Assembly (NCBI RefSeq): GCF_014195505.1 | Contig: NZ_JACIBV010000001.1 | Location: 1,488,001-1,552,000 of the forward strand | Reading direction: 5' to 3' | From: Nonomuraea dietziae | Lineage (GTDB): Bacteria; Actinomycetota; Actinomycetes; Streptosporangiales; Streptosporangiaceae | DNA: 64,000 nt | Shown: piece by piece, positions 42,666 to 53,252 of the stretch | Numbering within the stretch: position 1 is the first letter of the stretch | Layout: the number at the start of each line of letters is the position of its first letter | Notes under the pieces: model-generated | The model's database searches: none | Seen by the model: the letters and a program-made list of their open reading frames with translations, nothing else | Told to the model about the DNA's origin: nothing | Translations under genes and position numbers: made by a program

Positions 42666-43261
42666 CCAACCCGACCGGCCGCAGGGTGACCGCGAACCTG
42701 AGCCTCACCCTCGACGGGCGTTACAACGGTCCCGGCGGGCCCAGCGATTTCGGGGCGTTCGCCCCGTATGTGACCACGGAGGTCGCGCGCGACCACATGA
42801 CCCGCATCTGGGAGGGCGCGACGACGGCGCTGCTCGGCCGGCTCAACGCCGAGGGATTCATGGGGTACTGGCCGTCGGTCGCCGACGACGAGAACGCCGA
42901 TCCGCGTGATCGCGGGTACGCGAAGTGGCTGGTCGACACGGACAAGGTGGTCCTCTCGACCACCTTGACGCAAGCGCCGTGGGAACGCACCCGCGTGGTG
43001 AGCGCCCCCGCCACGGACGTCGTCACCGAACTGAAGTCCACCGGTGAGGGCGACATCCTCGTCAACTCCAGCGCGAGCATCATCAAGCCGCTGCTGTCGG
43101 CGGACCTGCTCGACCGGCTGTACCTCATGATCTTCCCCGAGATCGCCGGGGGCGGGCAGCGACTGTTCGACGACGGCCTGCCGGCCACGAAGTGGACACT
43201 CTCTCACCAGCACACCGGCGAGCTGGGCGAAATGGCCATGGTCTACGACCGAGCCCGCTGA
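42662..43261 (+). CDS. Dihydrofolate reductase/RibD C-terminal-fold protein
   Basis: 199 residues. VTANLSLTLDGRYNG, TRIWEGATTALLGRLNAEGFMGYWPSV, KVVLSTTLTQAPW and GDILVNSSASIIKPLLSADLLDRLYLMIFPEIAGGGQRLFDD follow the DHFR/RibD-C fold used by NADPH-dependent reductases. These small actinobacterial members are frequently paired with ArsR-SRPBCC genes, as here through a 4-bp overlap. Cellular substrate unknown. Confidence 0.85.
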   Translation: MTNPTGRRVTANLSLTLDGRYNGPGGPSDFGAFAPYVTTEVARDHMTRIWEGATTALLGRLNAEGFMGYWPSVADDENADPRDRGYAKWLVDTDKVVLSTTLTQAPWERTRVVSAPATDVVTELKSTGEGDILVNSSASIIKPLLSADLLDRLYLMIFPEIAGGGQRLFDDGLPATKWTLSHQHTGELGEMAMVYDRAR

Positions 43262-43523
43262 ACCGACCGATCAGGGTCAGCGCACCCCGCCCACGACCGC
43301 CTTGCCCTCGCCGGCAGCCGCCGCGTAGAACGACCCGAGGGCCTCGAATCCCTCATGAGCGCCGAGGAACGGCTATCGCCGGCACCCCGATCGATGCCGG
43401 GTCCGCCATCATCATGAGACTGCGGGCGATCGGGAAGACGTCCGCTGACCACCCCGTCCCGCTCCGAGTTCCCTCGGCCCTCCTGCTGCGGGCAACCCGG
43501 CAGCTGGTAAGACTCACCTGCGG

Positions 43524-43940
43524 CTACTCGCGGGCGGCAGACCCTCGATCCGAGTCGCGTTCTTGGGCGATGCGGTTCTGCACCTGGTCCCATTCGATGG
43601 GCAGTCGCTCGGCGGGCACCGTCCAGAAGATGAACGTGGACTCCCGCATCACAGCACGCTTGCGACGCATGGTCGTCCTGTGCGGCTCGGTGGCGGCGTA
43701 GGCGTGCACGGCGGCCTTGTCGGTCCAGGCGGAGACGGTCCAGAAGGTTCGTTTGAGCAGGTCGGCCTTCAAGGAGACACCCAGAGCACCAGGCGATCGA
43801 CGAGCCTGGCGCAGCAACGTCATGGAGGCCATCAGGAAGCCTGGCACCTGGCGCAGCGATCTGACCTCCAGACGAGAGGCCATGATCAGCGCGTCGGGCG
43901 CGACAGGGGTGTCAACCTTGATCCAGGGCACAGTGGGCAT
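43524..43940 (-). CDS. DUF3291/ABM-like dimeric alpha-beta barrel protein
   Basis: 138 residues from ATG 43940. PDALIMASRLEVRSLRQVPGFLMASMTLLRQARRSPGALGVSLKADLLKRTFWTVSAWTDKAAVHAYAATEPHRTTMRR...STFIFWTVPAERLPIEWDQVQNRI has the W-T-x-S-x-W-x-D and F-x-x-x-x-H-xx-x-M layout of small dimeric barrel proteins (spheroidene-monooxygenase-like, DUF3291, antibiotic-biosynthesis monooxygenase). Role unknown, possibly a haem-independent monooxygenase or quality-control protein. Stands alone. Confidence 0.7.
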   Translation of the reverse strand: MPTVPWIKVDTPVAPDALIMASRLEVRSLRQVPGFLMASMTLLRQARRSPGALGVSLKADLLKRTFWTVSAWTDKAAVHAYAATEPHRTTMRRKRAVMRESTFIFWTVPAERLPIEWDQVQNRIAQERDSDRGSAARE

Positions 43941-44425
43941 CAAATGGCCTTTCGGTGGTGAGGTGTGGCGAGGTCGCGGGAGGCGAAGCCGTCCGCCTCC
44001 CGTCGAGGTTGGGTCCTGCACGCATGGGAAACACCCCCTTGCTGCGGTCCACCCTAGGGAGATCGGAAGGTCGGCAGAATGGCCGTCTGTCTTCGCCACA
44101 TGTCCCAGCGTCTCGCCCCTGCGGCGTTCTCAGCGAAGATCACCAACGGGGCCGAACTCGCCCGAGGGCGGGGGCGCTCTTCGCGCGATAAGTCGGACCG
44201 AGGAGGGCCGCCACCCCGTCCGGCTCGCTTGGAGCGACGGTCGTCAGCTGAACAGACCGGTGACGAGTTCCATGCTGCATCCTCGCTGCGCACGTCGAGC
44301 GGCCCGAGAACTCCGATACGCATCGGCCCAGTATCCCGGCTCAGGCCAGCACGCCTCGAATCCTCGTCGAGGACCTCGAGGGCTGGAAGGAGCGGCTCTG
44401 ACGGTGTGACGACGTTCACGCCCGG
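43941..44425. other. Gene-poor stretch with a SARP relic
   Basis: No intact gene supported. Open frames on both strands lack biased codon use and motifs, except for the short SARP-like start at 44276-44323 on the minus strand. Confidence 0.4.
44276..44323 (-). pseudogene. N-terminal stub of a SARP/AfsR regulator
   Basis: MRIGVLGPLDVRSEDA, read from ATG 44323, is the opening strand of SARP-type OmpR-like domains (MRIGVLGPLEVR...). It then dissolves into unrelated sequence within about 16 residues. It is probably the trace of a deleted regulator. Confidence 0.4.
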
Positions 44426-44456
44426 TTGACTTGGAGCGCGCTCGAAGCCCTAGCGT
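44426..44456 (+). promoter_or_regulatory. MerR-type promoter (19-bp spacer) of the aldo/keto reductase
   Basis: -35 TTGACT (44426-44431) and -10 TAGCGT (44451-44456) are separated by 19 bp. The spacer holds cttggagcgcgctcgaag, a near-perfect dyad around gagcgcgctc. Over-long spacers with a central dyad are the mark of MerR-activated promoters. No merR gene is in the window nearby. Confidence 0.7.
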
Positions 44457-44495
44457 CCCTGGGCAGAAGACGGTTCCGAGCCAGGAGGCAGCAGC

Positions 44496-45482
<987 letters not shown>

Positions 45483-45569
45483 GCCCACGCCCTCGGAGCG
45501 GTTCCGGTGGCCCCGGCCGCCACATCCGCCACGACGGTCGGGAGCACACGCAGGTGGTATATACGGGTG

Positions 45570-46733
45570 ATGAACGAGCGCGACGCCGAAGTGATCCAGC
45601 CTGCGATGCTCGAACGTCCGGTGAATCCAGCCCGTTACAGAGGTGTGGTGCGGCCGGACAAGACCGTGCGGTGGGCGAGAAACGAGCTCGAGCAGGTCAG
45701 CCGGATGCGTGGGCGATCTCCGGACATGTGGCGCTTACCCGAGGCGCTGGACCACCTGGCCTCGTTGCTGACCGAGCTGGGTTGGGACGATCTCGCCTGC
45801 CTGGCTCGCCGGGAGGAGCTGGCGGTCTGCCGGACGTTGTCCCCTGCCCGGCCGGGCTTCTTCGCTGACCGGATCGTCCACGCCCTGGCCGCGTTACGCG
45901 ACAACCTCATGGAGTGCAAGCGGCATGAGGAGGCACTGGAGGTTGTCGAGGAGCTCCTGCGACTGTCGGAGGCCAACCGATCGGCGCAGGCGCAGGCTCC
46001 GGGTGCGCGCTACTGGCGGACGGTGCTCCTGGCCAGGCTCGGCCGCGATCGCGAGGCGGTGGAGTCCGCGGCCGAGGCGGTGACCGAGATCCGTGAACGG
46101 CTACAGCACGCCGAGGCCCTCTCGACGGGCTTGGAGCTCATCCACGCGCTGGCGGCCTATGCGGATCGTCTGGACAAGGTCGGCCGCGTGGCCGAAGCCG
46201 CCGAGGTGAGCGCCGAGGTCATGGCGGCCTGGTGGCGCCGGGCCGACTCGACGGTTCAGTTCCTCCAGACGCTGGACCTGTGCAGCGAACGGCTCGTCCG
46301 GAGCGGGCAGACCGAACGGGCGCACGCGTGCATCATCGAGGCGATGAGAAAGCTGCGGCGCCGTAAGCGCGACACCTACCAGGCAGGGGCCTGGCACAAC
46401 CTCGGCGTCCGGCTGCTCGCGCTGGGGGCGCCGGAGGCGGCGCTGACCGCCGGCCAGGAAGCGGTACAGCTCTACCGCGACAGGGCGCGCGCTCATCAGG
46501 AGCGGCACCGGGAGCTGGAGGCGGAGGACGACTGGGACGACGACCATCGCTACTCCGAGGCCTACCTGCTCGGCCGGCGACGTGAGGAGCTGAAGTCCTC
46601 GCGCAGGCAGGTCCGTCGCGCCGAGCAGGATCTGCACGACGCCCTGCTCAGCCTGAGTGCCTGCCTGCAGCAGCTCGGCCGCCTCGACGAGGCGGCGGCG
46701 GCCGGCGCCGAAGCCGCCACACTCCCCGGCTGA
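45570..46733 (+). CDS. TPR-repeat protein of unknown function
   Basis: 387 residues from ATG 45570; the frame opens earlier at GTG 45507 but that extension is not helical. The whole protein is helical with TPR-like pairs: RLPEALDHLASLLTELGWDDLACLARREELAV, FADRIVHALAALRDNLMECKRHEEALEVVEELLRL, RYWRTVLLARLGRDREAVESAAEAV, GAWHNLGVRLLALGAPEAALTAGQEAV, LLSLSACLQQLGRLDEAAAAGAEA. No enzymatic or DNA-binding domain is visible. Likely a scaffold or protein-interaction module. TATATAC just upstream may be the -10. Confidence 0.75.
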   Translation: MNERDAEVIQPAMLERPVNPARYRGVVRPDKTVRWARNELEQVSRMRGRSPDMWRLPEALDHLASLLTELGWDDLACLARREELAVCRTLSPARPGFFADRIVHALAALRDNLMECKRHEEALEVVEELLRLSEANRSAQAQAPGARYWRTVLLARLGRDREAVESAAEAVTEIRERLQHAEALSTGLELIHALAAYADRLDKVGRVAEAAEVSAEVMAAWWRRADSTVQFLQTLDLCSERLVRSGQTERAHACIIEAMRKLRRRKRDTYQAGAWHNLGVRLLALGAPEAALTAGQEAVQLYRDRARAHQERHRELEAEDDWDDDHRYSEAYLLGRRREELKSSRRQVRRAEQDLHDALLSLSACLQQLGRLDEAAAAGAEAATLPG

Positions 46734-46757
46734 GGCGCGTCCGCCGCCGTAGGCGGC

Positions 46758-47333
46758 TCAATCCTCGGAGGCGCTCGGCGTGCCCTGAGTGTCAGGGCGA
46801 GGGGGTACGGCGCGCAGGGCCAGGGCGAGCAGGGCGCGGGCGTCGGCGACGGGACGCTGTTCCACGACGTGCTCCAGCCACTGGGCCGTGACCGTCGAGT
46901 AGATCAGCCGCGCGGTGGGGTCGTGGGCGGGCAGCCCGAGCGCGTCGGCGACGATGGCGACGCATCCGTCGGTCCAGCGCCTGGCGAGTCGCTGGAGGGC
47001 GGGGTCGCGTCCGGCGTGCACGTACAGCTCCCACAGGGCCAGCTGACGCCCACGGTCGGCGTCCGCGACCTCGTCGATGATCTGCTCCAGGCCGTGGTCG
47101 GTCACCCATGCGCGGGTGGCGGCCAGTTCGCTGTCCACCAGGCAGGCGAAGGCCTCGGCCAGCAGGTGATCACGCGAGGTGAAGTAGTAGGTGGTGGCCG
47201 CCAGGGGCAGCTGCGCGCGCTGGGCGACCGCGCGGTGGGTGACGGCCGCGAAGCCGCCCTCGGTGAGCAGGTCGACGGCGGCCGCCAGCAGGGCGGCCCT
47301 GCGGCGCAGGCCGCGCGGCTGGGTGGCGGTCAA
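46758..47333 (-). CDS. TetR-family regulator of the SMR efflux gene
   Basis: 191 residues. LRRRAALLAAAVDLLTEGGFAAVTHRAVAQRAQLPLAATTYYFTSRDHLLAEAFACL is the helix-turn-helix. The C-terminal helices (VADALGLPAHDPTARLIYSTVTAQWLEHVVEQRPVADARALLALALRAV) form the ligand domain. It overlaps the upstream SMR gene by 4 bp (ATGA at 47330-47333), so pump and repressor share one transcript. The 24-bp inverted repeat at 47672-47695 in front of the operon is the probable operator. Confidence 0.9.
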   Translation of the reverse strand: MTATQPRGLRRRAALLAAAVDLLTEGGFAAVTHRAVAQRAQLPLAATTYYFTSRDHLLAEAFACLVDSELAATRAWVTDHGLEQIIDEVADADRGRQLALWELYVHAGRDPALQRLARRWTDGCVAIVADALGLPAHDPTARLIYSTVTAQWLEHVVEQRPVADARALLALALRAVPPRPDTQGTPSASED

Positions 47334-47653
47334 TGCCCGCCCGCCAGGTTGAGCACGACCACACCGCCGACGATGAGCAGGATGCCGGCGACCTTCACCA
47401 GAGTGAGGCTCTCGCCGAGGAACAGCGCGCCGATGAGGGCGATGGCCGCGGTGCCCACGCCCGACCAGACGGCGTAGGCGGTGCCGACGTCCATGTGGAG
47501 CTTGAGCACCTGCGCCAGCAGCACGAAGGAGGCGACGTAGCCGAGGGCCACCACGACGCTCCAGCCCAGGTGGGAGAAGCCGTTGCTGAGTTTGAGCGCC
47601 GAGGTCGCCACGACCTCCGTCGCGATGGCGCCGAAAAGCAGGAGCCAGGCCAT
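47330..47653 (-). CDS. Small multidrug resistance (SMR) efflux protein
   Basis: 107 residues, four transmembrane helices. MAWLLLFGAIATEVVATSALKLSNGF carries the essential membrane-embedded Glu13. YAVWSGVGTAAIALIGALFLGE and LILLIVGGVVVLNL-like text complete the EmrE/QacE signature. It works as an antiparallel dimer exchanging protons for quaternary cations or guanidinium compounds. ATG 47653 has AAAGGG upstream. First gene of a two-gene operon with its TetR regulator. Confidence 0.92.
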   Translation of the reverse strand: MAWLLLFGAIATEVVATSALKLSNGFSHLGWSVVVALGYVASFVLLAQVLKLHMDVGTAYAVWSGVGTAAIALIGALFLGESLTLVKVAGILLIVGGVVVLNLAGGH

Positions 47654-47671
47654 AGGGGACCCTTTCACGAA

Positions 47672-47695
47672 AAAGTGGTACGCACGTGCCACTTT
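47672..47695. promoter_or_regulatory. TetR operator of the SMR operon
   Basis: Arms AAAGTGGnACG and CGTnCCACTTT flank a central CA, making a 24-bp near-perfect inverted repeat 19 bp upstream of the SMR start. It also lies 50 bp before the divergent radical SAM gene. Confidence 0.75.
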
Positions 47696-47747
47696 AGCGG
47701 AGCCGGAATCGCGGATCCGCTTGAAACCGCTGTCGAATGCGTGTTCT

Positions 47748-48713
47748 ATGTGGAGTGTGGGTTGGGACGCGCTTTCGCTCGTGGACGTCGCCGACGAGCG
47801 CCCGGCGATCGAGCGCCGCGCGCTCGCACGCGGAGCGTTCTACGAGACGCAGGCTCGCACGATGATCGAGAAGGTGCCCGCGAGCGCGGGCATCACCGAA
47901 CGCTGGGCCGTCAGCCCCTACCGAGGGTGTGCGCACGCCTGCAGAGGGTGCGGCGCCAGGCGCCCGCATCGTGGTCTCGGTCTCGACGCAGGGCGCGACT
48001 TCGACACCCGCATCGTGGTCAAGGCCAACGCCGCGCCGCGCCTGCGCGCCGAGCTGACGCGCTGGCAGGGCGAGCCGGTCGCGATCGGCGTGGGCGGCGA
48101 CTGCTACCAGGAGGCCGAGCTCACCTACCACCTGATGCCGCCACTGATCGCCGCGCTGGCCGAGGCCGGTGTGCCCTTCACCGTCTACACCAAGAGCCCT
48201 CTGGTGCTGCGCGACGCGGCCCTGCTGCGATCCGCGGGGGCGCGGGTGGCGGTCTCGATCGCCTTCGTCGACGAGCAGATCCGCCGCGCGGTCGAGCCCG
48301 GCGCGCCGACCGCGCAGCGCCGCCTGGAGCTGGTGGCGGCCCTCGCCGAGGCGGGCGTGGAGTGCAGGGTGCTGATGGCGCCGGTGCTGCCGCTGCTGAG
48401 CGACGCCGCCGACCAGCTGGCCGCCACCGTACGGCGCATCGCCGCCGCGGGGGCCACGGGGGTGGAGCCGGTGGTGCTGCGCCTGCCGCACGGCACCCGG
48501 CAGTGGTACCTCACCTGGCTGGAACAGGCACATCCCGCGCTGGTCGAACGCTATGCGGAGCTGTATGACAAGGCGGGCATGCCGGCGCTCGGCTACGAGT
48601 CGCGCATCACCGGTCAGATCGCCCAGCTGGCCCAGGCGTACGGCATGAGCTGCGGCCCCGCCCCCTCCCCCGCGCCCCGCCCACCGCAGGCCGACCAGCT
48701 CGCCCTCGTCTGA
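47748..48713 (+). CDS. Rv2578c-type radical SAM protein
   Basis: 321 residues from ATG 47748. The iron-sulfur motif is Cys61-x3-Cys65-x2-Cys68 (SPYRGCAHACRGCGAR), followed by LDAGRDFDTRIVVKANAAPRLRAEL and VAIGVGGDCYQEAELTYHLM, as in the conserved actinobacterial Rv2578c/SplB-like radical SAM proteins. C-terminal WYLTWLEQAHPALVERYAELY is the family tail. It should cleave SAM to make a 5'-deoxyadenosyl radical; a role in DNA-photoproduct or nucleic-acid repair is often suggested but not proven. Divergent from the SMR operon across its operator. Confidence 0.88.
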   Translation: MWSVGWDALSLVDVADERPAIERRALARGAFYETQARTMIEKVPASAGITERWAVSPYRGCAHACRGCGARRPHRGLGLDAGRDFDTRIVVKANAAPRLRAELTRWQGEPVAIGVGGDCYQEAELTYHLMPPLIAALAEAGVPFTVYTKSPLVLRDAALLRSAGARVAVSIAFVDEQIRRAVEPGAPTAQRRLELVAALAEAGVECRVLMAPVLPLLSDAADQLAATVRRIAAAGATGVEPVVLRLPHGTRQWYLTWLEQAHPALVERYAELYDKAGMPALGYESRITGQIAQLAQAYGMSCGPAPSPAPRPPQADQLALV

Positions 48714-48777
48714 CCCCGCCACCACCTCACCCACCCCGCTCCCCCGGCTCGGAGATGCGGCCGATCACGACAGCACG

Positions 48778-50025
<1,248 letters not shown>

Positions 50026-50030
50026 CGCGG

Positions 50031-51227
50031 TCAGAGGGTGACCGGCAGCGTGGACAGCCGCCAGGTGCCGGGGTCGGGGACGCGCCGCGCCTCGTGCGGC
50101 GCGGCCGCCAGGGCCAGGCCGGGATAGCGGCGCAGCAGCGCGGTCAGGGCGACCTCGGTCTGGACGCGGGCCAGGGAGGCGCCGAGGCAGAAGTGCGGAC
50201 CGTGGGCAAAGCCGAGGTGGGGCGCGGTGCCGGCGGGCCTGCCCAGATCGAGGGTCTCGGGGTCGGTGAAGGCCCGGGGATCGCGGTTGGCCCCGACGAT
50301 GGAGGCGCTGACGGCCTCGCCCTTGTGGACGAGGGTGCCGAACAGCTCGACGTCCTCGCGGGCGTAGCGGGGAATCGACAGCAGCATGGGGCCGCACCAG
50401 CGCATGAGCTCCTCCACCGCGCGGGGCATGAGTTCCGGCTCCGCGCGCAGCCTGGCCAGGTGGTCAGGGTGGGACAGCAGCACGTGGACGGCGTTGGCGA
50501 TGAGGTTGATCGGGGTCTGCCCGGCCAGGACGAGGTTCCAGACCATGGTGACCATCTCGGTGTCGCTGAGCCTGCCGCCGTCGTCGTCCTGGGCCCTGAT
50601 GAGGTCGGTGAGCAGGTCGTCGCCGGGTTCGGCGCGCCTGCGCGCGATGGCGGCCCTGGCTCCCTCCAGGACGGCGGGGATGGCCTCGCCGAATCTCTGT
50701 CCCGAGCCGGCGGCCACGGCGGCGCCGTACTCGCGCCAGCGCGGGCGGTCGGCGTCGGGGACGCCGACCAGCTCGCAGATGACGTCGATCGGCAGGGGGG
50801 CCGCGAAGTGCGCCATCAGGTCGACGGCGCCGTCGTCGAGGAGGCGGGGCAGGTCGTCGAGGAGCGCCTCGACGAGGGGTTCGAGACGTGGCCTGAAGTC
50901 GGCGGCGCGCCTGGCGGTGAAGGCGGGGGCGACGAGCCTGCGCAGGCGCAGGTGCTCCGGTGCCTCCATCTCGGTCATGGTCCTCATGTACGGCAGGCAG
51001 TCCTCGGGGATGCCGGGCGGCGGGGTGAAGCTGCCGGAGGTGATCTCGAAGCGGGGGTCGTTGAGCATGGCCCTGGCGTCGTCGTAGCGGGTAAGCACCC
51101 ACAGGGAGAAGCCGGGGGCGCTGACACGGGCCAGCGGTGCCTGCTCGCGGGCGCGGCCGTAGGCGGTGAAGGGATCCGCGACGACGTCGGGGCTGGTGAG
51201 GTCGATCTCGGGGACACCGCTGGTCAT
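50031..51227 (-). CDS. Cytochrome P450
   Basis: 398 residues from ATG 51227, which has GGAGG five bases upstream; a GTG at 51239 is in frame. Haem-binding loop [15 protein letters not shown] with Cys347, ExxR at 273-276 (ELMR) and PERF-like region are standard for actinobacterial class I P450s. In the I-helix the usual (A/G)Gx(D/E)T(T/S) is LAGQTPIN at 234-241: the acidic residue is missing and a Pro follows, implying substrate-assisted or unusual oxygen activation. First gene of an operon with the clpX paralogue; no ferredoxin gene adjoins. Divergent from a long TetR with an inverted repeat between. Confidence 0.92.
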   Translation of the reverse strand: MTSGVPEIDLTSPDVVADPFTAYGRAREQAPLARVSAPGFSLWVLTRYDDARAMLNDPRFEITSGSFTPPPGIPEDCLPYMRTMTEMEAPEHLRLRRLVAPAFTARRAADFRPRLEPLVEALLDDLPRLLDDGAVDLMAHFAAPLPIDVICELVGVPDADRPRWREYGAAVAAGSGQRFGEAIPAVLEGARAAIARRRAEPGDDLLTDLIRAQDDDGGRLSDTEMVTMVWNLVLAGQTPINLIANAVHVLLSHPDHLARLRAEPELMPRAVEELMRWCGPMLLSIPRYAREDVELFGTLVHKGEAVSASIVGANRDPRAFTDPETLDLGRPAGTAPHLGFAHGPHFCLGASLARVQTEVALTALLRRYPGLALAAAPHEARRVPDPGTWRLSTLPVTL

Positions 51228-51256
51228 GAGGGCCTCCACGGGTTAGATGTTAATAA

Positions 51257-51275
51257 CAGATGATGATGTCATCTG
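51257..51275. promoter_or_regulatory. TetR operator candidate between P450-clpX and TetR
   Basis: cagatga-tgatg-tcatctg is a perfect inverted repeat (7-bp arms, 5-bp centre) 30 bp upstream of the P450 start and 52 bp upstream of the TetR start. Confidence 0.7.
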
Positions 51276-51326
51276 AATGGTCACGGTATCTTGGATCCGT
51301 GAAGGACGGCAACGCGAAGGAGGGCG

Positions 51327-52445
51327 ATGGAGCGGCTCAGCAGGGCGCAGACGCAACAGCTCAACCGGGCCAGGGTGCTGAGCGCGGCCAGGCAGGAGTT
51401 CGCCGAACGCGGTTTTCGCGAGGCCAAGGTCGACGGCATCGCCGAGCGCGCGGGGCTGACCCGCGGCGCGGTCTACTCCAACTTCCCCGGCAAGCGGGCC
51501 CTGTACTTCGCCGTCCTGGCCGAGCTCGCCGAGCAGGCTCCCGAGTCGCCACGGCCCCAGCAGGACATGCGGCCCGGCCAGGCGCTGGGCGCCTTCGCCC
51601 GCGCCTGGGTCGCCAGGCTCCCGCTCACCACCGACGACCGGCACGGCAGCACCGGGCTCGGCATGGATCTGCTGGCCGAGGTGATCGCCGACGAGCGCAC
51701 CAGGCTGCCGTTCGCGCAGCTGCTGAAGCTGCAGGCGATCCTGCTGGGGCTGGCCATGGAGCGGGTGGGCTCGCCGCGGACGCCGCCCGCCCGCCTGGTG
51801 GGCGTCGCCGAGGCGGCGCTGACCACCCTGTACGGCGCCGCGCAGCTGGCCGCCGCCGCGCCCGGCTTCGTCGAGCCGTTCAACGTCGTCAGCGCCTGCG
51901 AACGCCTGGCCGGCCTCGAACTGCAGGACACCTGGCCGCCCCCGCACCTGCCGTGGGCTCCGCATCCGCGCCCCGCCGACGAGCCGTGGTCACCTCCCGC
52001 GATCGCCGACGCGCTGCGCGGCGAGACCGTGCCCCTCGAGCAGGACGGCGTGCTGGCCGTCCTCGGGCTGCACCGGCTGGAGGCCGTCGAGGAGGCGGTG
52101 CGGGCCGCGCCGCAGGGCGCGCCGGTGACCCTCGCCATGGTCACCGGCGACCCAGGGGAGCTCGCGCCGCTGGCCAGGCTCGTCATGGCCGAGCTGCGGC
52201 ACTGCCTGCGCCAGTCCTTCGCGCCGCGGGACTGGCCGCGCCTGCGGGTGGTCTTCGACGACAGCGGCGAGCTGGCGACGGCGGCGGGGCTGAGCGCCGT
52301 CAGCGACGGCACCGAGGCCGCGATCGCCGTCAGGGCCGCGCGCGTGGTGGCCAGGGCCGACGGTCGCGGGGCCTGCCACGCCGCCGCGCAAGCCCTGCAC
52401 GAGGAGGACTTCGCACGCCGCTCCTTCGCCCCGAAAAACGATTGA
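51327..52445 (+). CDS. Unusually long TetR-family regulator
   Basis: 372 residues, almost double the TetR norm. Residues 1-70 give the helix-turn-helix (RARVLSAARQEFAERGFREAKVDGIAERAGLTRGAVYSNFPGKRALYFAVL), and 75-195 the helical ligand domain. Residues about 210-372 form an extra domain (DEPWSPPAIADALRGETVPLEQDGVLAVLGLHRLEAVEEAVRAAP...RLRVVFDDSGELATAAGLSAVSDGTEAAIAVRAARVVARADG). Its alternating strands and V-V-F-D-D-S motif look thioredoxin- or peroxiredoxin-like but without an obvious CxxC. It probably represses the divergent P450-clpX operon. The extra domain may sense redox or substrate state. Confidence 0.85.
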   Translation: MERLSRAQTQQLNRARVLSAARQEFAERGFREAKVDGIAERAGLTRGAVYSNFPGKRALYFAVLAELAEQAPESPRPQQDMRPGQALGAFARAWVARLPLTTDDRHGSTGLGMDLLAEVIADERTRLPFAQLLKLQAILLGLAMERVGSPRTPPARLVGVAEAALTTLYGAAQLAAAAPGFVEPFNVVSACERLAGLELQDTWPPPHLPWAPHPRPADEPWSPPAIADALRGETVPLEQDGVLAVLGLHRLEAVEEAVRAAPQGAPVTLAMVTGDPGELAPLARLVMAELRHCLRQSFAPRDWPRLRVVFDDSGELATAAGLSAVSDGTEAAIAVRAARVVARADGRGACHAAAQALHEEDFARRSFAPKND

Positions 52446-52467
52446 CCCGGTTGCTAGCGTGACCTGC

Positions 52468-53181
52468 ATGGCAATCAGCGAGGATTTCGTCGCCAACGGC
52501 TTCGTCAAGATCCGGGCAGCCTCCGACGAGGTCGGGCTGGCCGCCCAGGCGCTGCTGTGGAAGCAGATCGGGCTCACGCCCGACGACCCGTCCGGGTGGA
52601 CCGAGCCCGTCCGATGGGCCGCCGACCTGACGGGCGAGGGGCCGTTCGGCCAGATCATCAACTCGCCCGAGCTGGCGCGGGCGCTGGACGAGGTGTGCGG
52701 GCAGGGCGGCTGGCGCAAGAGCGGCAGCTGCGGCAACATCCCCATCCGCTTCCCCAAGGTGCCCCCTGCCGACGACAGGGGCTGGCACCTCGACCTGAAC
52801 GTCATGCGCGAGGACGGCAGCTGGGCGGTCAGCGCCCGCTCGGCCACGCTGCTGATCCTCATCCTGTTCTCCGAGGTCGGCCCCGACGACGCGCCCACAC
52901 GCATCAGGGTGGGCTCCCAGCGCGACTCGATCGCGGCCCTCGGCGAGGGCGTCCACGAGCACGTGCCGGCCAGCCGGCTGGTCGAGGCGGCCAGCGCGCA
53001 TCGGCCGCTGGCCCACGCCACGGGCGCGCCGGGCGAGGTCTACCTGGTGCACCCGCTGACCGTGCACGCCGCCCAGGAGCACCTCGGCACCAGGCCGCGC
53101 TTCATGGCGCAGACACCGGTCTTCCTGTCGGCGCCGCTCGACCCCTCGGCCGACACCCCGCTGGCCAGGGCCGTACGGTGA
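52468..53181 (+). CDS. Phytanoyl-CoA dioxygenase (PhyH)-family protein
   Basis: 237 residues from ATG 52468; TAGCGT (52455-52460) lies seven bases upstream, so the transcript is probably leaderless. The Fe(II)/2-oxoglutarate facial triad is visible: GWHLDLN (HxD), then distal His in YLVHPLTVHAAQEHLG and the 2-oxoglutarate-binding Arg in TRPRFMAQTPVF. Members hydroxylate lipids or natural products. It follows the long TetR and could complement the P450 as a second oxygenase, although it has its own promoter. Confidence 0.85.
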   Translation: MAISEDFVANGFVKIRAASDEVGLAAQALLWKQIGLTPDDPSGWTEPVRWAADLTGEGPFGQIINSPELARALDEVCGQGGWRKSGSCGNIPIRFPKVPPADDRGWHLDLNVMREDGSWAVSARSATLLILILFSEVGPDDAPTRIRVGSQRDSIAALGEGVHEHVPASRLVEAASAHRPLAHATGAPGEVYLVHPLTVHAAQEHLGTRPRFMAQTPVFLSAPLDPSADTPLARAVR

Positions 53182-53252
53182 GCGGCTCGGCGTCGGCAGC
53201 GCGGCGAGACTCCGCGCGCGGGTAGCCCGCACGCGCGCCCTATGATCTCGGC

